NCBI GenBank assembly: GCA_026709085.1
Contig: JAPOTR010000012.1
Coordinates: 82,258 to 146,257, forward strand
Origin: Cyanobacteria bacterium MAG CAR3_bin_5
Lineage (GTDB): Bacteria; Cyanobacteriota; Cyanobacteriia; PCC-6307; Cyanobiaceae
Direction: 5' to 3'
Length of the DNA: 64,000 bases
The notes below the pieces were generated by a model that was not told where the DNA came from, did not search any database, and saw nothing but the letters and a program-made list of their open reading frames with translations. A program made the position numbers and the translations under genes. Positions 14,010 to 24,035 of this stretch are shown here, one piece after another (within the stretch, counting starts at the first letter, position 1; every line of letters starts with the position of its first letter).

Positions 14010-14560
14010 GTCACCTGGTTGTGGTGGGGTTCCCCACGGTGGAGGAAGCCGAAGACGTGCGTAAAGAACTGGCAGGTCTCCAGCAACAGCACCTGATCTC
14101 CCTGGAGGATGCCGTTGTGGTGGAGAGAGACAAGCAGGGCCATGTTCACCTGCGTCAAGCCGTGAACCTCACAACCGCCGGCACCATCAGCGGCGGGTTC
14201 TGGGGATCGCTGCTTGGGTTGCTCATGCTCGATCCTCTCCTGGGGGCCGCGGTGGGGGCGGGGATTGGCGCGGCATCAGGGGCCCTGGCGGATATGGGCA
14301 TTAACGACGACTTCATGCGGGAACTGGGACGCACCCTGCCTGAAGACAGCGCTGCCCTTTGCCTCTTGGTGCGCACGGTCACTGTGGACCGTGTTCTGGA
14401 AAAGCTGCAGAGCCATGCCGGCCACACCAGGCTTCTGCACACGAGCCTCAGCCACACGGGCGAGAAAAAGCTTCGCAAGGCCCTGGAGTGGAGCAAACAT
14501 CTCGAAGAGACACAGACAAAGCCGGAAGATTCAGCGGCCCACGAGCACCATGATCCGTAG
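14006..14560 (+). CDS. DUF1269 family membrane protein
   Basis: 184 residues. The N-terminus (HLVVVGFPTVEEAEDVRKEL) has the ferredoxin-like strand-helix pattern of DUF1269. Next come a glycine-rich hydrophobic segment (GTISGGFWGSLLGLLML, then GAAVGAGIGAASGAL) and the family's LVRTVTVDRVLEKL strand. Function in the family is unknown. It overlaps its neighbours on both sides by a few bases (ATGA at 14006, ATG at 14550), so 13464-15479 reads as one coupled three-gene unit. Confidence 0.8.
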   Translation: MSHLVVVGFPTVEEAEDVRKELAGLQQQHLISLEDAVVVERDKQGHVHLRQAVNLTTAGTISGGFWGSLLGLLMLDPLLGAAVGAGIGAASGALADMGINDDFMRELGRTLPEDSAALCLLVRTVTVDRVLEKLQSHAGHTRLLHTSLSHTGEKKLRKALEWSKHLEETQTKPEDSAAHEHHDP

Positions 14561-15479
14561 TGTGCTGATCCGGTCCATGGGCTCCACCACCAACATCACC
14601 GTTGCCAATCCCAGCAAGACTGCCGAGATGGCAGCAGGCATACGGGCGCTTCATCGGCGCCGCGCCAAACAACCGTTGTTTGACGATCCCCATGCCCTGG
14701 CCATGTGCGGAGCTTTCTGGCGTCGCGTGGTCTCCAGCGACTGCCTTTCCGCCCTGGTGGTGGATACCCTGTTGGCAACCGCTTCGGGCATCATGCCGCT
14801 GGTCTATACCCGTGCCCGTTTTGGTGAAGATCTTCTGGAGGCATCCATCAAGGATGGTCTGGATCAATACGTGATCGTGGGGGCGGGATATGACACGTTT
14901 TCCGCAAGACGTCCCGATCTGATGGAGAAACTGACCCTCTATGAACTGGATCAGGCGGCAACCCAGAAGTCGAAGCGGGAGCGCATGAAAGCAGCGGGAA
15001 TCAACGAGCATGAGAACGTGCGTTACATGGCCTCGGATCTGAATCGGGAGAAACTCAATGAAGCCCTGGCGCGGGTGGATTTCGATACAACACGTCCTGC
15101 TCTGTTCTCCTGGTTTGGCGTTACCTATTACCTGGAGATGGATTCCATCAAGGAAACATTGACCAGTATTTCTTCCCACATGGCGCCTGGTTCAGCCATC
15201 ATGTTTGATTATCTTGCCGATCCCAGGCTGACGCCTTGCGGATTCATTAGAATGCAGGAGGACAGCGCCAACTTTGTTGCCAGGCGTGGAGAACCATGGC
15301 TTTCCAGTTTTGCGCCAGACGACCTGCCTGCATTTCTAGGTGGGCTGGGCTATGAAACCGTCCATCATCTCAAGCCGGAAGAAGTTGGACCCCGTTATTT
15401 CTCGAAAACAGACGATATTACCTATCCTGCTTTCATGGGTCTTTACCATGGGGTTGTGGGCAGGACAGAGAACCGTTAA
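14550..15479 (+). CDS. Class I SAM-dependent methyltransferase, leucine carboxyl methyltransferase-like
   Basis: 309 residues. SAM-binding motif I is YVIVGAGYDTFSARR, the aspartate-loop motif is LYELDQAATQKSKRERM, and FSWFGVTYYLEMDSI is typical of the LCMT/YktD-type O-methyltransferase family, which has members in polyketide and small-molecule methylation. The ATG at 14550 overlaps the end of DUF1269; an ATG at 14577 is a possible alternative. The gene ends three bases from the uvrA stop (convergent). AT content rises slightly toward the 3' end. Confidence 0.8.
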   Translation: MIRSVLIRSMGSTTNITVANPSKTAEMAAGIRALHRRRAKQPLFDDPHALAMCGAFWRRVVSSDCLSALVVDTLLATASGIMPLVYTRARFGEDLLEASIKDGLDQYVIVGAGYDTFSARRPDLMEKLTLYELDQAATQKSKRERMKAAGINEHENVRYMASDLNREKLNEALARVDFDTTRPALFSWFGVTYYLEMDSIKETLTSISSHMAPGSAIMFDYLADPRLTPCGFIRMQEDSANFVARRGEPWLSSFAPDDLPAFLGGLGYETVHHLKPEEVGPRYFSKTDDITYPAFMGLYHGVVGRTENR

Positions 15480-15482
15480 ACA

Positions 15483-18446
15483 TCAGGCATGAGCCAACTG
15501 AGCCAACAGGGGCTTCAGATAGCGGCCTGTATGGCTGTCAGGATGCTCAGCAACCTGCTCGGGCGTTCCACAGACCACCTGCTCACCGCCACGATCTCCC
15601 CCTTCCGGCCCCAAATCAATCAGCCAGTCAGCACAGCGGATCACGTCCAGATTGTGTTCAATAACGACAATGGAGTTGCCCTTCCCCACCAGTCGTTGTA
15701 GGATATTCATCAGCGTATGAACATCGTAGAAACTGAGGCCGGTGGTGGGCTCGTCAATGAGGTACAAGGTTTTACCCGTGGCCCGCTTGGAAAGTTCCGT
15801 CGCCAACTTCATGCGCTGAGCTTCTCCGCCGGAAAGCGTGGGGGCGGATTGTCCCAACCGCATATAACCCAAGCCAACATCCACCAGGCTCTGCAACCGC
15901 TGCGCCGCTGGCGGGATGGCTGAGAACACGTCCTTGGCTTCTTCAATTGTCATTTCCAGCACATCAGAAATCGAATGGCCTTTATAACGAACTTGTAACG
16001 TTTCCCGATCATATCTTTTTCCTTTGCACACATCACATTGCACATAGACATCAGGGAGGAAATTCATGGAAATCACGTTCACACCCTGTCCTCCACAGGC
16101 TTCACAACGTCCTCCCTTGACGTTAAAGCTGAACTGCCCTGCCCGATAGCCTCGGGCTTTCGCTTCAACAGTTGCGGCAAAACACTGGCGAATCGCGTCA
16201 AAGGCCCCCACATACGTAGCCGGGTTCGAGCGGGGCGTGCGGCCAATGGGGGACTGATCAATGACAATCACCTTGTCCAGAGCTTCAACCCCCTGGAGTG
16301 CTCCCAAACCATCGGGAAACGGTGTCCGATGGCCCAATTTGTTCTCCAGGGCAGGCTGAAGCAACTCGTTCACCAAGGTGCTTTTGCCGCTGCCACTCAC
16401 GCCGGTAACGCACACCAGCCGTCCCAGGGGAATGGTAACATTCAGGTTTTTCAAGTTGTTGCGGTGACAGTTGACCATCTGGAGACAGCGCCGGTTGCGG
16501 TGGCGACGTTGCTCTGGCGTGGGGAGATGACAACGCCTGGATAGATAGGCCCCGGTTAGGGAATCCTGACTGGACAGCACGTTACCAAGGGAGCCGGAGG
16601 CAATAATTTCCCCCCCGTGGACACCAGCGCCAGGACCAATGTCCACCAGATGATCTGCGGATCGGATGGTATCTTCGTCATGCTCCACGACAATGAGGGT
16701 ATTGCCCAGATTCCGTAACCGGAAGAGGGTTTGCAACAGACGACGATTGTCTCTCTGATGTAATCCAATGCTGGGTTCATCCAGCACATAGAGTACACCG
16801 GTTAAACCGGAACCAATCTGGGTGGCCAGACGAATCCGCTGCGCTTCGCCACCCGAAAGGGTGACGGCGGCGCGGTCCAAGCTCAAATACTCCAACCCCA
16901 CGTCCAGAAGAAAGCGGAGGCGAGCCTGAATCTCCACCAACACCGGCTGGGCAATCTGCAACTGGCGGGGCGTCAGCAACGGGGGCTGCTCTTCCTCCCC
17001 ACCACCCAAGCGCTCAAGACTGGCCAGGCACCGATCAATGGTCATGCTGGTGAGATCGTGAATTCCGTAGGGACCCACCAGCACGGACAAAGCTTCTGGT
17101 CGCAGCCGCCGCCCGGAACAGCTTTTACAGACAACGTCTTCCCGATAGTATTCCAGTTTCTGACGTACGGTTTCCGAGCCTGTCTCCTGATACTGGCGCT
17201 CCAACATGGCAAGCACACCATGAAACTTCATCCTGTAGCCTTGACCAGATCGATACCGGCTATCTCCATGAACAGTAATCAAGTCCTCCACACCATAGAG
17301 AATAGCCTGCTGTTGCGCGGAATCAAGCTGAGACCAAGGGGTTTGCAAGTCAAAGCCCAGTTCCTTCCCAAGGCTATAAAGAAGCGAATATGAGTAATGA
17401 TCATCCCGGTGACCCCATGGTTCAATCGCTGCATAGATGGGCTGGTTGGGATCAGGAATCACCCGTTCTACAGTAAAGCAGCGGCGATGGCCGATGCCAT
17501 GACAATCCGGACAGGCGCCATAGGGGGAATTGAAAGAAAACAAACGTGGGGAAAGCTCTTCCATCACCGCCCCATGCACCGGACAGGCAAAGTGTTCGGA
17601 GAATATCCACTCCTGCTCGATGCCGGGAGGCAACTCCTCCCCTTGGCGTAACACCACGTTCACCACTGCCAGACCATCCCCCCGCTGCAGGCACGTGCGC
17701 AGAGAGTCGTTGAGGCGCTCGTGAAGCGTGGGGCGGGCAACAAGCCGATCCACTACCACCTCAATGGTGTGATGGTGATTTTTCTCAAGCACAATGTTGT
17801 CGTTCAGTTCCCTCACCTGACCGTTGATTCGCACCCGGGCAAATCCCTCCGCCACCAAGCTGGCCAGCAGACGAGCATGGGCGCCCTGCTGGCCCCGCAC
17901 TACGGGGGCCAGCAATTGAAAACGAATCCCTTCCGGCAACTGCAGAATGGCGCCCACCATCTCGTCAATGGCCTGGGGCCTGATGGGGCGACCGCAGTGG
18001 GGGCAATGGGGCTGTCCGGCCCGACCAAAGAGGAGGCGCAGGTGATCGTAAATCTCCGTCACCGTGCCCACCGTGGAGCGGGGATTATGGCTGGTGGACT
18101 TCTGATCAATGGAAATAGCGGGAGAGAGTCCCTCGATGGCGTCCACGTCGGGCTTATCAAGCTGGCCCAGAAACTGGCGTGCATAGGTGGACAGGCTCTC
18201 CACATAGCGCCGCTGTCCCTCGGCAAAGACGGTGTCAAAGGCGAGGGACGACTTTCCGCTGCCGCTGACGCCGGTGAACACCACCAGCCGATTGCGGGGA
18301 ATTGTGAGGCTGACGTTGCGAAGATTATGCTGGCGAGCGCCACGAATACGGATCACGTTATCTGGGGACGGCTCCTGGGAAATCTCCGTAGACGCCATAG
18401 GGTCCCGCAGATCAAGGGGTTCCCTGGTTGGCCGCTCAATGGGCAT
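15483..18446 (-). CDS. uvrA: Excinuclease ABC subunit A
   Basis: 987 residues, full length. Two ABC modules: the first Walker A is TGVSGSGKSSLAFD near residue 60, the second TGVSGSGKSTLVNE near residue 680. Two signature motifs LSGGEAQR are followed by DEPSIGLHQRD and DEPTTGLSFYD. The zinc-binding cysteines are seen as CPHCGRP, CPDCHG and the CEACGGQG...CDVCKGKRY module. UvrA recognises bulky DNA damage in nucleotide excision repair. The start at 18446 gives an extra N-terminal tail; Met17 (18398) is also possible. Confidence 0.97.
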   Translation of the reverse strand: MPIERPTREPLDLRDPMASTEISQEPSPDNVIRIRGARQHNLRNVSLTIPRNRLVVFTGVSGSGKSSLAFDTVFAEGQRRYVESLSTYARQFLGQLDKPDVDAIEGLSPAISIDQKSTSHNPRSTVGTVTEIYDHLRLLFGRAGQPHCPHCGRPIRPQAIDEMVGAILQLPEGIRFQLLAPVVRGQQGAHARLLASLVAEGFARVRINGQVRELNDNIVLEKNHHHTIEVVVDRLVARPTLHERLNDSLRTCLQRGDGLAVVNVVLRQGEELPPGIEQEWIFSEHFACPVHGAVMEELSPRLFSFNSPYGACPDCHGIGHRRCFTVERVIPDPNQPIYAAIEPWGHRDDHYSYSLLYSLGKELGFDLQTPWSQLDSAQQQAILYGVEDLITVHGDSRYRSGQGYRMKFHGVLAMLERQYQETGSETVRQKLEYYREDVVCKSCSGRRLRPEALSVLVGPYGIHDLTSMTIDRCLASLERLGGGEEEQPPLLTPRQLQIAQPVLVEIQARLRFLLDVGLEYLSLDRAAVTLSGGEAQRIRLATQIGSGLTGVLYVLDEPSIGLHQRDNRRLLQTLFRLRNLGNTLIVVEHDEDTIRSADHLVDIGPGAGVHGGEIIASGSLGNVLSSQDSLTGAYLSRRCHLPTPEQRRHRNRRCLQMVNCHRNNLKNLNVTIPLGRLVCVTGVSGSGKSTLVNELLQPALENKLGHRTPFPDGLGALQGVEALDKVIVIDQSPIGRTPRSNPATYVGAFDAIRQCFAATVEAKARGYRAGQFSFNVKGGRCEACGGQGVNVISMNFLPDVYVQCDVCKGKRYDRETLQVRYKGHSISDVLEMTIEEAKDVFSAIPPAAQRLQSLVDVGLGYMRLGQSAPTLSGGEAQRMKLATELSKRATGKTLYLIDEPTTGLSFYDVHTLMNILQRLVGKGNSIVVIEHNLDVIRCADWLIDLGPEGGDRGGEQVVCGTPEQVAEHPDSHTGRYLKPLLAQLAHA

Positions 18447-18513
18447 TCACGGGAGGTTGAGAAGCCACCGGATTCTACCGTTTCCGCCCCACGGAGATGG
18501 GAACGGAGGGTTG

Positions 18514-19296
18514 TCAATGGACAGGTCCACAGCCATGGGGAGCCGCGGCAATCTGCCGGCGGAGTTGGGCAAATGCCAGGCCGGGATCCACGGCCCGGGT
18601 GACGGGCCGCCCCACCACCAGCCACGTGGCGCCGCCGGCCATGGCCTCGGCGGGTGTCATGGTTCGGGCCTGGTCGTCTGCCTGGACGGGGCGGTGGCGG
18701 ATGCCGGGGGTGACCAGAGCCATGGCGGGTTGCTGGCGGTGGAGCCGGGGGGCATCCCGGGGGGCGCAAACGCAGCCGCCCAGACCGGCCCGGGCCGCCA
18801 GTTGGGCCAGGTGCTCCACATGGGCCGACAGGGAATCTGCAACCGCCAGTTGCTGACGGAAGGGCTGGGGATGCCAACTGGTGAGAACCGTGACCGCCAG
18901 CAGCAGGGGTGGGGGCAGGCCGGCCTCGGCGGCAGCCTCGGCGGCGGCCTGCCGGGCCATGGCCATGGCCGCCGTGCCTGCACTGGCATGGACCGTGAGC
19001 AGCCCGGCCCCCAGCCCGGCAGCCCGGCGGCAGGCTCCAGCCATGGTGGCGGGAATGTCGTGCAACTTGAGATCCAGAAACACCCGCAGGCCACGACTAC
19101 GCAGTTGGGTCACAATGCCAGGCCCTTCGCTGATGAACAGTTCCAGGCCCACCTTGACCCAGCACAATCCGGGAATCCCCGCCGCCAGCGCCATGGCCCC
19201 ATCCCCGTCACAGCCATCCAGGGCTACAATGAGCCTCTCCTCGGGCGAGGCGGGCAAGAGGGCCTGAAGGTCGGCTGTGTTGCCCATGGCGACCAT
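18514..19296 (-). CDS. pyrF: Orotidine 5'-phosphate decarboxylase
   Basis: 260 residues, short-form bacterial type. The active-site signature is DLKLHDIPAT (D, K, D triad), the first strand is LIVALDG, and the phosphate-binding end is VTPGIRH followed by WLVVGRPVT. The enzyme makes UMP in pyrimidine synthesis. Its ATG shares one base with the tyrS stop (TGATG at 19296), so the two are translationally coupled. Confidence 0.95.
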   Translation of the reverse strand: MVAMGNTADLQALLPASPEERLIVALDGCDGDGAMALAAGIPGLCWVKVGLELFISEGPGIVTQLRSRGLRVFLDLKLHDIPATMAGACRRAAGLGAGLLTVHASAGTAAMAMARQAAAEAAAEAGLPPPLLLAVTVLTSWHPQPFRQQLAVADSLSAHVEHLAQLAARAGLGGCVCAPRDAPRLHRQQPAMALVTPGIRHRPVQADDQARTMTPAEAMAGGATWLVVGRPVTRAVDPGLAFAQLRRQIAAAPHGCGPVH

Positions 19297-20531
19297 CAGG
19301 CAACCAGACGGCAGAAGGTCTTTTTCCCAAGCTGGAGCACCTTCCCTTCCAGGGTCTCCCTGGCGAAAGCCGCTTTGGGATCCGTGATTTTCTCCCCGTC
19401 AAGGCGAAGCCCCCCCCCCTGGATGCGGCGGCGGGCTTCGCTGGCGCTGGTGACCCCTGCCCTGGTTTTGAAGACCCCATGCAGCAATTGATAGGCCGGA
19501 ATGGGGGTTGACCAGTCCCAGATGGACGCCAGGCGGATTTCCGGCACCTGGGCCGCCGAGGTGCTGCTGGATCGGGGTGTCAGCACCAGGGCGGCAGCAG
19601 CGGCCTGGGCCTGCTGGGCAGCTTCCCTGCCATGGAGAGAGGCGGTAACCTCCAGGGCCATGGCTTTTTGCCGCTGGCGGGGATCCCGGGGCAGGGCCGC
19701 CGGATCCAGATCCGTCAACAGGGTGACGTAGTCGTCCACCACGGCATCCGCCACCTTCTCCAGCTTGGAATAGGTGGTGAGGGGATCCTCCCGGAGGCCG
19801 ATGGTGTTGCCCAGGCTCTTGCTCATCTTTTGCACCCCGTCGGCGCCCGTGAGAATGGGCATCAACAGCCCGAACTGGGGCGGCTGGCCAAAACAACGTT
19901 GCAGATCCCGCCCCATGGCCACGTTGAATTTCTGATCCGTCCCCCCCAGTTCCACGTCCGCCCTCACCATCACGGAATCGTAGCCCTGCAGGAGGGGATA
20001 GAGGAACTCGTGGAGGGCGATGGGGGTCCCCTGTCCGTAGCGGTTGGCGAAGTCCTCCTTGGCCAGCATCTGCCCTACGGTGGCCGTGCCCAGCAACCGG
20101 ATTACCTGGCCAAGATCCAGCTTGGCCAGCCATGTGCTGTTGCGCTGAATCTCCAGACGTCCCGGCGTCGCGAAATCCAGAATCGGACCCAACTGCTCCA
20201 GGTAGGTGCGGGCGTTCTCCTCCACCTCCCGGGGGTCAAGCCGGGGCCGGGTGGCTGATTTGCCGGTGGGGTCCCCGATCCGGGCGGTAAAATCCCCGAT
20301 GATCACGACCGCCGTGTGGCCGGCATCTTGAAAAGCCCGCAGCTTGCGGTAGAGGATGGTGTGCCCCAGGTGAATGGAGTTGGCGGTGGGATCAATGCCC
20401 AGCTTCACCCGCAGGGGGCGATCAGCCTGCTGGGCGGCCGCCAGCCGGGCCGAGAGGCTCTGGTTCCGTTGATCGGCAGCATGGGGGAACAGGTCCGCCA
20501 GACCCCGTTCCAACCAACCGGGAAGTGTCAT
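19296..20531 (-). CDS. tyrS: Tyrosyl-tRNA synthetase
   Basis: 411 residues. The class I HIGH motif is HLGH in [19 protein letters not shown] is in [14 protein letters not shown], and the C-terminal 65 residues form an S4 RNA-binding domain ([17 protein letters not shown]). The length and the S4 domain fit the TyrZ-like subgroup. It lies 39 bases after the DUF1825 gene and overlaps pyrF by one base. Confidence 0.96.
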   Translation of the reverse strand: MTLPGWLERGLADLFPHAADQRNQSLSARLAAAQQADRPLRVKLGIDPTANSIHLGHTILYRKLRAFQDAGHTAVVIIGDFTARIGDPTGKSATRPRLDPREVEENARTYLEQLGPILDFATPGRLEIQRNSTWLAKLDLGQVIRLLGTATVGQMLAKEDFANRYGQGTPIALHEFLYPLLQGYDSVMVRADVELGGTDQKFNVAMGRDLQRCFGQPPQFGLLMPILTGADGVQKMSKSLGNTIGLREDPLTTYSKLEKVADAVVDDYVTLLTDLDPAALPRDPRQRQKAMALEVTASLHGREAAQQAQAAAAALVLTPRSSSTSAAQVPEIRLASIWDWSTPIPAYQLLHGVFKTRAGVTSASEARRRIQGGGLRLDGEKITDPKAAFARETLEGKVLQLGKKTFCRLVA

Positions 20532-20570
20532 CCAGTGCAGTGTGGCCAGGCTGGATGGTAGGTTGTCGCG

Positions 20571-20888
20571 TCAGCCAATGGCCTGGCGGCGCATCTGCTC
20601 CAGGGTGCGCTTCATCTGATCAAACATTTGATCCATGGTGATGCCCAGTGGTCCCAGTTGGGTTTTCAGTTGCTCCACCGTCATCCGGGCCTGGAAGTCG
20701 TCGGAGAGCTCAAAACGCTTCATGAAGATGCGGTAACGCTCCATGAGCGCCTCCATCTGGGCAATGAAAAGCCTTTTGCCTTCCCGGTCAAACTTGCCGT
20801 AGTCACTGCCAAGGCGCATGAGTTGCTGGTAGTCCTCAAAGAGGCGCTTCGACTCCTGCTGAACGATTTCCGACTCGAAGAAGCTCAT
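20571..20888 (-). CDS. DUF1825 family protein
   Basis: 105 residues, nearly all helical (FFESEIVQQESKRLFEDYQQL, then MDQMFDQMKRTLEQMRRQ). This family is characteristic of cyanobacteria and has no assigned function. The start is the ATG at 20888, after which the family's conserved N-terminus begins directly. It is first in the DUF1825-tyrS-pyrF unit; 117 bases separate it from the divergent HhH gene, so that gap should carry promoters in both directions. Confidence 0.8.
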   Translation of the reverse strand: MSFFESEIVQQESKRLFEDYQQLMRLGSDYGKFDREGKRLFIAQMEALMERYRIFMKRFELSDDFQARMTVEQLKTQLGPLGITMDQMFDQMKRTLEQMRRQAIG

Positions 20889-21005
20889 GGCCTGGCTGTG
20901 TGTAGGAACCCTGACGTCTTCAATTGTCACCATGAACACCCGCCTTGGGGCTTGCCGTTGTTGGCGTGTTTGCCACACTTGGGCGTCCTTGACGATGCGC
21001 AGTTG

Positions 21006-21719
21006 ATGGCCAAGAGGCACTGGCTTGATCCTGTTGCCCGCAGCCTCCTTCGGGCTACGGGTCACTTGCCGCGGAATCCTGTGGCTGTCCCGGCGCCCGG
21101 GCCGGACGGCCATGGGGATGCGGTGGAGTTGGAATTGTTATCCCTGAAACTTCACCAAAATCCATGGTTGCCCTTGCCGGACGGGGCCAGCGTACAACGG
21201 GCGGCCCGGTTGGGCGTCCAGTTGGACGTGAATCGGGCCCCCGCATCCCAATGGCGCCGGCTGCCGGGCATGCGGTGGCAGTGGATTGACCAGCTTCTGC
21301 AACTCCAGCGTCAGGAGATCCACGTCCACACCCTGGCGGAACTGGAGCAACGGCTGGGGGTGTCGTCAACCTTGCTGAAGCTCTGGCAGCCCGTTCTGGC
21401 GTTCCGCCCCCGGGGGGACCGCCCGGCTCTGCCCCCACTGGTTGACGTGAACGGCGCCAGCGGACAGAAGTTGTCCGACCTGCCCGGCTTGGACAGGGGC
21501 CAAGTGGCCTCCCTGCTGCGGGAACGTCAGCGGGGGCCGTTTTCCAGCGTGGCGGACCTGCAAGACCGTTTGCGGCTTCCGGATTCGGTGATGGCGGTCC
21601 TGGCGGGGCAACTCCACTGTGGCCGCGGCCCGGTCCCGCCGGATCTCCCCAAGCCGCACCTCCCCAGGGAGGCATTCCACCTGAACCCATCCGTTTCTCC
21701 CTTCTCGGCCAGGATGTGA
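21006..21719 (+). CDS. Helix-hairpin-helix domain protein (ComEA-like)
   Basis: 237 residues. The N-terminus (RHWLDPVARSLLRATGHLP) is basic and amphipathic. Two weak HhH units follow: DVNRAPASQWRRLPGM and VDVNGASGQKLSDLPGLDRGQVASLL, the latter with the typical LPGL hairpin, then PFSSVADLQDRL. Such proteins bind DNA non-specifically, as in ComEA. No signal peptide is evident, which argues against a classical ComEA. It overlaps the next gene by four bases (GTGA). Confidence 0.7.
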   Translation: MAKRHWLDPVARSLLRATGHLPRNPVAVPAPGPDGHGDAVELELLSLKLHQNPWLPLPDGASVQRAARLGVQLDVNRAPASQWRRLPGMRWQWIDQLLQLQRQEIHVHTLAELEQRLGVSSTLLKLWQPVLAFRPRGDRPALPPLVDVNGASGQKLSDLPGLDRGQVASLLRERQRGPFSSVADLQDRLRLPDSVMAVLAGQLHCGRGPVPPDLPKPHLPREAFHLNPSVSPFSARM

Positions 21720-22288
21720 CCCAGCCAGCCCTGTTCCCCCCGGGAGACGACAGGCGCCTCAGCGGTGATCCCCTCCACCTGCGCCGGGATCAACTCCAGC
21801 ACTGGCAGGCTGCCGTGGCCAGCCATCAGCAGACCGCCCGCCGTGGGGGAAGCGGCTGCCAGGGGGAGTTGTTTGCCGCTGCCCAAGCCTCCCTGCCCTG
21901 TGGCATTGATCCCTTCCTGCTGCTGCCCCAGCCGTTGAACTTCTGGCGCTGGCCCGTGGCGTCCAACGAAGGGGCTGCCCATTATTTCGTCATTGACGCC
22001 GCCGACCACCTGCCCCACCCCCTTCTGCTATATGTGGGGGAAACCGGTCAGGCGGCCCAGCGCTGGAAGGGTAGCCATGACTGCAAGGCCTATCTGGCCA
22101 GCTATCTGCAAGCGCTGCAGACGGTGAAGCTTGCCGCAGCCGTTTCGGTGCGGTTCTGGTGTGACGCCCCGCTACAACGGACAGCGCGCCGAGCCCAGGA
22201 GGCCCGGCTTATCCACCACTGGCGGCCCCCGTTCAATCGGCAAACCCAGGGGCGCTGGCGCACGCCGTTCACCGCCCTGGCGGATTAG
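21716..22288 (+). CDS. GIY-YIG nuclease-fold protein
   Basis: 190 residues, GTG start. The domain runs from about residue 95: LLYVGETGQAAQRWKGSHDC replaces the canonical GIY-YIG with LYVGE, the helix has the catalytic-type arginine, and EARLIHHWRPPFN closes the domain with the glutamate and asparagine expected in GIY-YIG enzymes. The role is unknown, perhaps DNA repair given the coupled HhH gene before it. It is followed 59 bases later by pepA. Confidence 0.7.
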   Translation: MTQPALFPPGDDRRLSGDPLHLRRDQLQHWQAAVASHQQTARRGGSGCQGELFAAAQASLPCGIDPFLLLPQPLNFWRWPVASNEGAAHYFVIDAADHLPHPLLLYVGETGQAAQRWKGSHDCKAYLASYLQALQTVKLAAAVSVRFWCDAPLQRTARRAQEARLIHHWRPPFNRQTQGRWRTPFTALAD

Positions 22289-22347
22289 GCGGGGCTGTTG
22301 CCGCCTGCTTGCTAAACTGGATCAGCAACCTGCTCAAGCTGGATGTC

Positions 22348-23856
22348 ATGATGGAGTTGCGTCTTATCCCTGCGGATGCTCCTCTGCCGGGGGAGGCAAC
22401 CCTGGCGGTTGGTCTCTTCAGTGACGGGTTGGAGGCCGGCTTGACGGAACTGAACGCCCGCCTGGGGATCTCCCTGGCCAACCCGGTCAGCCAGCGGAAG
22501 TTCACCGCCCATACGGGGGAGGCGCTGGTTCTCCATCCCCTGGGGGGACCCCCCCAAACTCTGCTGTTGCTGGGCTTGGGGGAGCGGTCCGGCCACACCT
22601 TGGAAGGGTTGCAGAAAGCTGCGGCCCGGGGGGCCCGGGTTGCCCAGGATCAAGCCGCCAAGACCCTGGTGCTGGACCTTCCCCCGGCGGCCCTGGATCC
22701 CACTGCGGCGCTGCAGAAGCAGGCCATGGCGGTGCGGTTGGCGGTGTTTCGGGATTTGCGGTTCAAGGGGAAGAGCAGGAACGGGGACAAGAAGGACGCT
22801 CCCTCCACCCTGGAGGATGTGCGGATCATCTGCCCCGGCGCCCGGGCCGCGGTCCTGGAGCGGGCTGAGGCCATCTGCACCGGGGTGGAGTTGGCCAGGG
22901 AACTGGTGGCGGCGCCCCCCAACGTGGTCACCCCGTTGTCGTTGGCCGCCACCGCCCGGAAGCTGGCGGAGGACCACGGCCTGGGCCTGAGGATCCTGGA
23001 GCGGGAGGACTGCGAGCGGCTGGGAATGGGATCCTATCTGGGGGTGGCCAAAGCCTCGGCCTTGCCCCCCAGGTTTCTGCACCTCATCTACCGCTCGGAG
23101 GAGCCCATCGAGCGGCGTCTGGCGCTGGTGGGGAAGGGGCTCACCTTTGATTCAGGGGGCTACAACCTGAAAGTGGGGGCCGCGCAGATTGAAATGATGA
23201 AATACGACATGGGCGGTTGCGCAGCGGTGCTGGGCGCGGCCCGGGCCATTGGCCAGTTGCGGCCCAGGGGGGTGGAGGTGCATTTTATCAGCGCAACCTG
23301 TGAAAACATGGTGAGTGGGGACGGCCTTCACCCCGGCGACATTATTACGGCCAGCAACGGCGTCACCATCGAGGTGAACAACACCGACGCGGAGGGACGT
23401 CTGACCCTGGCGGATGCCCTGGTCTACACCTGTAACCTGAAACCGGACGCGGTGGTGGATCTGGCCACCCTCACGGGCGCCTGTCTGATTTCCCTGGGGG
23501 ACGAGCTTGCCGGCCTGTGGAGCCCCGATGATGATCTGGCGGCGGACCTGTTGAAGGCTGCCCGGAGTTCCGGTGAAGGGCTCTGGCGGATGCCGCTGCC
23601 GGCATCCTATCTGGAGCGCATGAAGAGTCCCTTTGCGGATCTGAAGAACACCGGCCCCCGGGCCGGCGGGGCCATCACCGCCGCCCTGTTTCTCAAGGAA
23701 TTCGTGAGCGGGGACGTTGCCTGGGCCCACATGGACATTGCCGGAACCGTCTGGTCCGACAAGGGCCAGGGGGACAATCCCGCCGGCGCCACCGGCTACG
23801 GGGTGCGCACCCTGGTGGAATGGGTCTCAAGCCATGCCGCCAACCCTCCCACGTGA
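22348..23856 (+). CDS. pepA: Leucyl aminopeptidase (M17)
   Basis: 502 residues. The family signature NTDAEGRLTLADAL is complete. The metal site is built from K and D in GKGLTFDSGGYNLK, D in KYDMGG, and the signature D and E. The last third (GELWRMPL-type, then NTGPRAGGAITAALFL) is normal. The hexameric metallo-aminopeptidase removes N-terminal residues from peptides. Of several starts I take ATG 22348; ATG 22351 is equally good, and a TTG at 22309 is unlikely. A strong hairpin follows at 23975. Confidence 0.95.
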   Translation: MMELRLIPADAPLPGEATLAVGLFSDGLEAGLTELNARLGISLANPVSQRKFTAHTGEALVLHPLGGPPQTLLLLGLGERSGHTLEGLQKAAARGARVAQDQAAKTLVLDLPPAALDPTAALQKQAMAVRLAVFRDLRFKGKSRNGDKKDAPSTLEDVRIICPGARAAVLERAEAICTGVELARELVAAPPNVVTPLSLAATARKLAEDHGLGLRILEREDCERLGMGSYLGVAKASALPPRFLHLIYRSEEPIERRLALVGKGLTFDSGGYNLKVGAAQIEMMKYDMGGCAAVLGAARAIGQLRPRGVEVHFISATCENMVSGDGLHPGDIITASNGVTIEVNNTDAEGRLTLADALVYTCNLKPDAVVDLATLTGACLISLGDELAGLWSPDDDLAADLLKAARSSGEGLWRMPLPASYLERMKSPFADLKNTGPRAGGAITAALFLKEFVSGDVAWAHMDIAGTVWSDKGQGDNPAGATGYGVRTLVEWVSSHAANPPT

Positions 23857-23870
23857 AACCTGGCGGCGCG

Positions 23871-23970
23871 TTAGCGGGGGGTAACGTCTTCCCGTAGATC
23901 GTCAATCCGCTTGTTTTGCAGGTTGACGATCAGCTCCACCCCGATCAGGGTCACGGCTGGCTGGGGCAAC
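23871..23970 (-). pseudogene. Remnant of a small membrane-anchored coiled-coil gene
   Basis: On the minus strand a short open stretch translates to a hydrophobic segment (AVTLIGVELIV) followed by NLQNKRIDDLREDVTPR and a stop. The NKRIDDL pattern recurs at 26047-26154 (NKRIDELKDDM), which suggests the end of a related small anchor plus coiled-coil protein. No convincing start or RBS is visible. Confidence 0.35.
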
Positions 23971-23974
23971 AGCG

Positions 23975-24033
23975 TCAGCCTAACCACCCCACAGGGCCAT
24001 GGGGAGGAGCGGCCTGTGGGGTGGTTAGGCTGA
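23975..24033. terminator. Long hairpin between convergent genes
   Basis: A 21-bp perfect inverted repeat (arms 23975-23995 and 24013-24033; TCAGCCTAACCACCCCACAG and its complement) with a 17-base loop. It stands between pepA (+) and the secreted-protein gene (-), ends two bases before the latter's stop codon, and has no T-run. Its position suggests a bidirectional terminator or mRNA 3'-end stabiliser. Confidence 0.7.
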
Positions 24034-24035
24034 GC